Assembly (NCBI GenBank): GCA_016795245.1
Contig: JAEUIA010000017.1
Location: 1 to 45,947 of the forward strand
Direction of reading: 5' to 3'
DNA from: Planctomycetota bacterium
Lineage (GTDB): Bacteria; Planctomycetota; UBA1135; GCA-002686595
Length of the DNA: 45,947 nucleotides
Shown here: one piece after another, positions 43,147 through 45,947 of the stretch
How positions within the stretch are numbered: position 1 is the first letter of the stretch
Layout of the letters: each line of letters opens with the position of its first letter
Program-made: the position numbers and the translations under genes
Notes under the pieces: model-generated
Told to the model about the DNA's origin: nothing
The model's database searches: none
What the model saw: the letters and a program-made list of their open reading frames with translations, nothing else

Positions 43147-44955
43147 ATGACCATGACCGCCCACCAACCCAAGCTCGATTGGCGCCGCACCCACACCTGC
43201 GGCCAACTCCGCAAATCCGACGTCGGATCCAGCGTCACGCTGAACGGCTGGGTGCACGCGCGGCGTGACCACGGCGGGATCTACTTCGTCGACTTGCGCG
43301 ACCGCTACGGCCTGACGCAGGTCGTGCTCGGCGCCGAGCACAAGGACGCGGTCAAGCTCGGGCCGGAGTTCACGATCTCGGTGCACGGCAAGGTCGTCGC
43401 TCGCGACGCGGCCAACATCAACAAGGAGCGTCCGACGGGCGAGGTCGAGGTGATCGTCGACCGGCTCGAGATCCTCTCGCGCTCCAAGGTCCCGCCGTTC
43501 CAGATCGACACGGACGAAGAGGTCGCGCTCGAGACGCGCTTGACCTACCGCTACCTCGACTTGCGTCGGCCGAACGTCCAGAAGAATCTGGTGCACCGCT
43601 CGCGCTTCATCAACGCGATGCGCCGCGCGTTCGAGGCGCAGAACTTCGTCGAGGTCGAGACGCCGATCTTGACCAAGGCGACGCCTGAAGGCGCGCGCGA
43701 TTACCTCGTGCCGAGCCGCGTGCATCCGGGCGAGTTCTACGCGTTGCCGCAGTCGCCGCAGATCTTCAAGCAGCTCTTGATGGTGTCGGGGCTGGATCGC
43801 TACTTCCAGGTCGCGCGCTGTTTCCGCGACGAGGATTTGCGTGCGGATCGACAACCCGAGTTCACGCAGCTCGACATGGAGATGTCGTTCGTCGAGGAAG
43901 ACGACATCTTCAAGACCTGGGAACAGGTGCTGAAAGCCACGTTCAAGGACGCGATGAACGTCGACATCCAGACGCCGTTCCCGCGCATGAGCTGGATCGA
44001 CGCGATGGAACGCTTCGGCGTCGACAAGCCCGACGTGCGCTTCGGACTCGAACTGTCCGAAGCCGGCGAGTGGGCCGCGACGTGCGAATTCATGGTGTTC
44101 AAGGAAGCGATCGCGAAGGGCGGACGCGTCAAGGCGCTGGTCGTGCCGGCCAAGCTGGAGCTCTCGCGCAAGGACGTCGAGGACACGCTGACCTGCATCG
44201 CCAAAGCCGCAGGCGCCGGTGGCCTCGCGTGGTGGAAGGCCGGCAAAGAAGGCGGCGTCGGTCCGCTGGCGCGCTTCTGCAAGGGCGAAGCGGCGGCGAG
44301 CTTGATGAAGGCGATCGGCGCGAGCGAAGGGGACATGTGCCTCTTCGCCGCCGGCCCGCGCAATCAAGTCTGGCGCGTCCTGGGCGACATCCGCACGCAC
44401 CTCGGCAAGCGCTTCGCGCTCGCGCAGCAAGGCACGTGGAAGTTCACCTGGGTCACCGAGTTCCCGATGTTCGAGTGGGACGCCGATTCCAAGCGCTGGT
44501 TCTCGGCGCACCACCCCTTCACGGCCCCGCGCGACTGGGACCTGGGCGGCGCCGACGTCGGGCCGCAGGACCCCAAGCTGGGCGAGCTCTTCTCGCGCGC
44601 CTACGACCTCGTCATGAACGGCTGGGAACTGGGCTCGGGCTCGGTCCGGATCCACAAGACCGACGTCCAGCAGCGCATCTTCGACATCCTCGGGATCGGC
44701 GCGGAGGAGCAGCAGCGCAAGTTCGGGTTCCTTTTGGAGGCCCTGTCCTTCGGAGCGCCCCCGCACGCCGGATTTGCCATCGGGCTCGACCGTTTGACGG
44801 CCCTTTCGCTCGGGATGGACAATATCCGCGACGTCGTGGCCTTCCCGAAGACCACTTCCGCCGCCGATCTGATGTGCGGCGCCCCCTCGATCGTGGCGCC
44901 CGAGCAGCTCACCGAAGTCCACATCAAGACCGCGGTTCCGCCCGCGAAAGCATGA
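43147..44955 (+). CDS. aspS: Aspartyl-tRNA synthetase, bacterial type with GAD domain
   Basis: 602 residues, typical bacterial length, class II. The anticodon-binding OB fold includes LNGWVHARRDHGGIYFVDLR. Motif 2 is FRDEDLRADRQPEFTQLDME. A GAD insertion is at about 290-420, and motif 3 is GFAIGLDRLTAL. His42 in RRDHGG corresponds to the His that marks non-discriminating AspRS enzymes; discriminating ones have Leu there. The protein may therefore charge both tRNA-Asp and tRNA-Asn, with GatCAB finishing Asn-tRNA. ATG 43147 or the ATG two codons later could be the start. Confidence 0.97.
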   Translation: MTMTAHQPKLDWRRTHTCGQLRKSDVGSSVTLNGWVHARRDHGGIYFVDLRDRYGLTQVVLGAEHKDAVKLGPEFTISVHGKVVARDAANINKERPTGEVEVIVDRLEILSRSKVPPFQIDTDEEVALETRLTYRYLDLRRPNVQKNLVHRSRFINAMRRAFEAQNFVEVETPILTKATPEGARDYLVPSRVHPGEFYALPQSPQIFKQLLMVSGLDRYFQVARCFRDEDLRADRQPEFTQLDMEMSFVEEDDIFKTWEQVLKATFKDAMNVDIQTPFPRMSWIDAMERFGVDKPDVRFGLELSEAGEWAATCEFMVFKEAIAKGGRVKALVVPAKLELSRKDVEDTLTCIAKAAGAGGLAWWKAGKEGGVGPLARFCKGEAAASLMKAIGASEGDMCLFAAGPRNQVWRVLGDIRTHLGKRFALAQQGTWKFTWVTEFPMFEWDADSKRWFSAHHPFTAPRDWDLGGADVGPQDPKLGELFSRAYDLVMNGWELGSGSVRIHKTDVQQRIFDILGIGAEEQQRKFGFLLEALSFGAPPHAGFAIGLDRLTALSLGMDNIRDVVAFPKTTSAADLMCGAPSIVAPEQLTEVHIKTAVPPAKA

Positions 44956-45005
44956 CGAGTTCCGGGCACCCGCTAGCGGCCTCGCCCGGGTCCGTCTATT
45001 CTCCA

Positions 45006-45040
45006 GGGAACGCCCGACAGGCAGCGGGCGCTTCGTTCCC
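45006..45040 (+). promoter_or_regulatory. Leader hairpin upstream of infC
   Basis: GGGAA/TTCCC and CGCCCG/CGGGCG form a two-part stem with an 8-base loop and a 5-base bulge, ending 30 bases before the infC start. It may influence infC translation or be a processing site. In many bacteria the infC leader is a target of autoregulation. The position is suggestive but the structure is not a known class by eye. Confidence 0.3.
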
Positions 45041-45070
45041 CATTTCCGTTCCCGTTTCGCTAGGAGTTCA

Positions 45071-45574
45071 GTGACCGCAACCGATTTCCGCATCAATCGT
45101 CAGATTCGCATCAACGAGGTCCGCCTCATCGATGAAAAGGGTGAGCAGGTCGGCGTCGTCCCGACGGCCGATGCGCTCCGCCGCGCCGAAGAGGCCGGCC
45201 TCGACCTGGTCGAAGTGTCCCCGACGGCGCGTCCGCCGGTGTGTCGCATCCTCGACTACGGCAAGTTCAAGTACGCGCAGAAGAAGAAGGAGCGCGGCGC
45301 GACGACCAAGACGTCGATGCTGAAGGAATTGCGGGTGCGCCCCGCGATCGACAAGCACGACTTGGAGTACCGGCTCAAGCAGGGGCGCGGATTCCTCGAG
45401 GACGGTCACAAGGTCCAGGTCGTGTGCATCTTCCGCGGGCGCCAGATGGCGCACCCCGAGCACGGGTATCAGGTCATGAAGTCGGTCGCCGAAAATCTGG
45501 CGGACGTCAGCAAGGTCGAGATGATGCCCAAGCTGATGGGGCGGCGGATGACGATGTTGTTGTCGCACAAGTAG
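45071..45574 (+). CDS. infC: Translation initiation factor IF-3
   Basis: 167 residues from GTG 45071, with AGGAG six bases upstream. The N-terminal domain reads RINRQIRINEVRLIDEKGEQ, then ALRRAEEAGLDLVEVSP. The linker is KFKYAQKKKERG, and the C-terminal domain includes KELRVRPAIDKHDLEYRLKQ and FRGRQMAHPEHGYQVM. It binds 30S and monitors start-codon fidelity. The usual downstream genes rpmI and rplT are not present within 370 bases, so the common infC-rpmI-rplT unit is broken here. Confidence 0.97.
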   Translation: MTATDFRINRQIRINEVRLIDEKGEQVGVVPTADALRRAEEAGLDLVEVSPTARPPVCRILDYGKFKYAQKKKERGATTKTSMLKELRVRPAIDKHDLEYRLKQGRGFLEDGHKVQVVCIFRGRQMAHPEHGYQVMKSVAENLADVSKVEMMPKLMGRRMTMLLSHK

Positions 45575-45675
45575 AGCGGTCGACAGTTGTTGTGCACTTC
45601 GCGGCCCGCGAGGCGGATGTAGAGCGCGCGGGCAGGAGCAGAGCAACGGCATTCGACGCGTGCTTCGCTGCGCGC

Positions 45676-45723
45676 ATCCCGGGGGTGCGTGGCGCGGAAT
45701 ACCGCACCACGCATCCCCGGGAT
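45676..45723. repeat. 48-base near-perfect hairpin downstream of infC
   Basis: A 17-base arm at 45676-45692 and its complement at 45707-45723 pair with one G-U change. Inside, after a single C/A mismatch, GCGG/CCGC closes an AATA loop, giving about 21 base pairs in all. No U run follows. It could stop or protect the infC transcript, or be another dispersed palindromic element. Confidence 0.7.
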
Positions 45724-45897
45724 TCAGTCAAGAGAAGAAGTGGCCGCGTGTTTCCGTCTCACTTGTCGACTCGTGCACAGGCAGCGCACTAGAAGCCCCG
45801 CCCCCGCAACGCTTCGATCCCGACACCGAACGCTCCCTACGTTTCCCCACCCCATTGTTGACCTCGGCGTGCGCGCTTTGCGCAGTGGCGCTCGTCC

Positions 45898-45945
45898 GAG
45901 TTTGACCGTACCGAGCCAGGCTCGTGTGGTGCATCTTCGCCGGCG
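45898..45945 (+). repeat. Second, diverged copy of the 48-bp palindromic arm
   Basis: Aligned base for base with 31772-31819, this copy differs at only five of 48 positions. Two of these, positions 15 and 27 of the arm, change a G-C pair to C-G in the inner GAGCC-A-GGCTC stem. The other three weaken the outer stem. The terminal CGCCGGCG is kept. An inverted partner may follow outside the window. It again lies downstream of a gene (infC). Confidence 0.8.
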
Positions 45946-45947
45946 TA

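Larger units (their letters stand above)
45575..45947. other. Region downstream of infC to window end
   Basis: 373 bases with no supported gene. They contain a strong hairpin at 45676-45723 and a diverged arm of the inverted-repeat element at 45898-45945, cut off by the window edge. rpmI and rplT are not here. Confidence 0.5.

Overview
The window is high-GC, densely packed bacterial chromosome. I read it as Planctomycetota. The secreted FG-GAP protein at 872-3481 ends in a cysteine-rich C-terminal module that I associate with large surface proteins of that phylum. The lipase-like, DUF4185 and carboxypeptidase-regulatory-like proteins, together with a Gram-negative envelope (a porin ending in Phe, several lipoproteins), fit. 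The phylum is an inference from protein style; no rRNA is present.

Layout. 1-432 is the 3' end of a transposase gene. 872-6281 encodes secreted or envelope proteins: a 14-repeat FG-GAP protein, an alpha/beta-hydrolase and a small lipoprotein. 6325-7038 is a spermidine-synthase-like methyltransferase. 7051-11321 (minus) holds a DUF4185 protein and a membrane-anchored repeat protein. 11639-15837 is a signalling block: a lone receiver, a PAS hybrid histidine kinase, a FixJ-type regulator and an HDOD protein. A tRNA-Pro/tRNA-Arg pair follows on the minus strand. Next come purD overlapping a fur-family gene, and a small zinc-ribbon/TusA-like protein.

19106-23520 is a compact plus-strand run: DcaP-like porin, secreted transglutaminase-like protein, DsrE-like protein, and a protein fusing a TusA-like domain to a zinc methionine-synthase (MetE C-terminal) domain. 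This is the least conventional set in the window. 23669-27975 (minus) holds a DUF3568 lipoprotein and the purL(S)-purQ pair. accA is followed by an ECF sigma / zinc anti-sigma / PDZ operon. A 124-bp element made of two perfect 48-bp inverted arms fills the convergent gap after it. A TPR lipoprotein, an NFACT (RqcH-like) protein and ndk lie on the minus strand.

35292-42967 is a complete F-type ATP synthase operon (atpZ, an atpI-like gene, then atpB-E-F-H-A-G-D-C) with a good sigma70-type promoter at 35126-35153. aspS and infC follow. The last bases of the window hold a diverged second copy of the 48-bp arm. It carries a compensatory base-pair change that argues for a selected hairpin.

Functional picture: core energy, purine, lipid and translation genes are interleaved with lineage-style envelope proteins and regulators. 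No CRISPR array, phage or biosynthetic cluster was seen.
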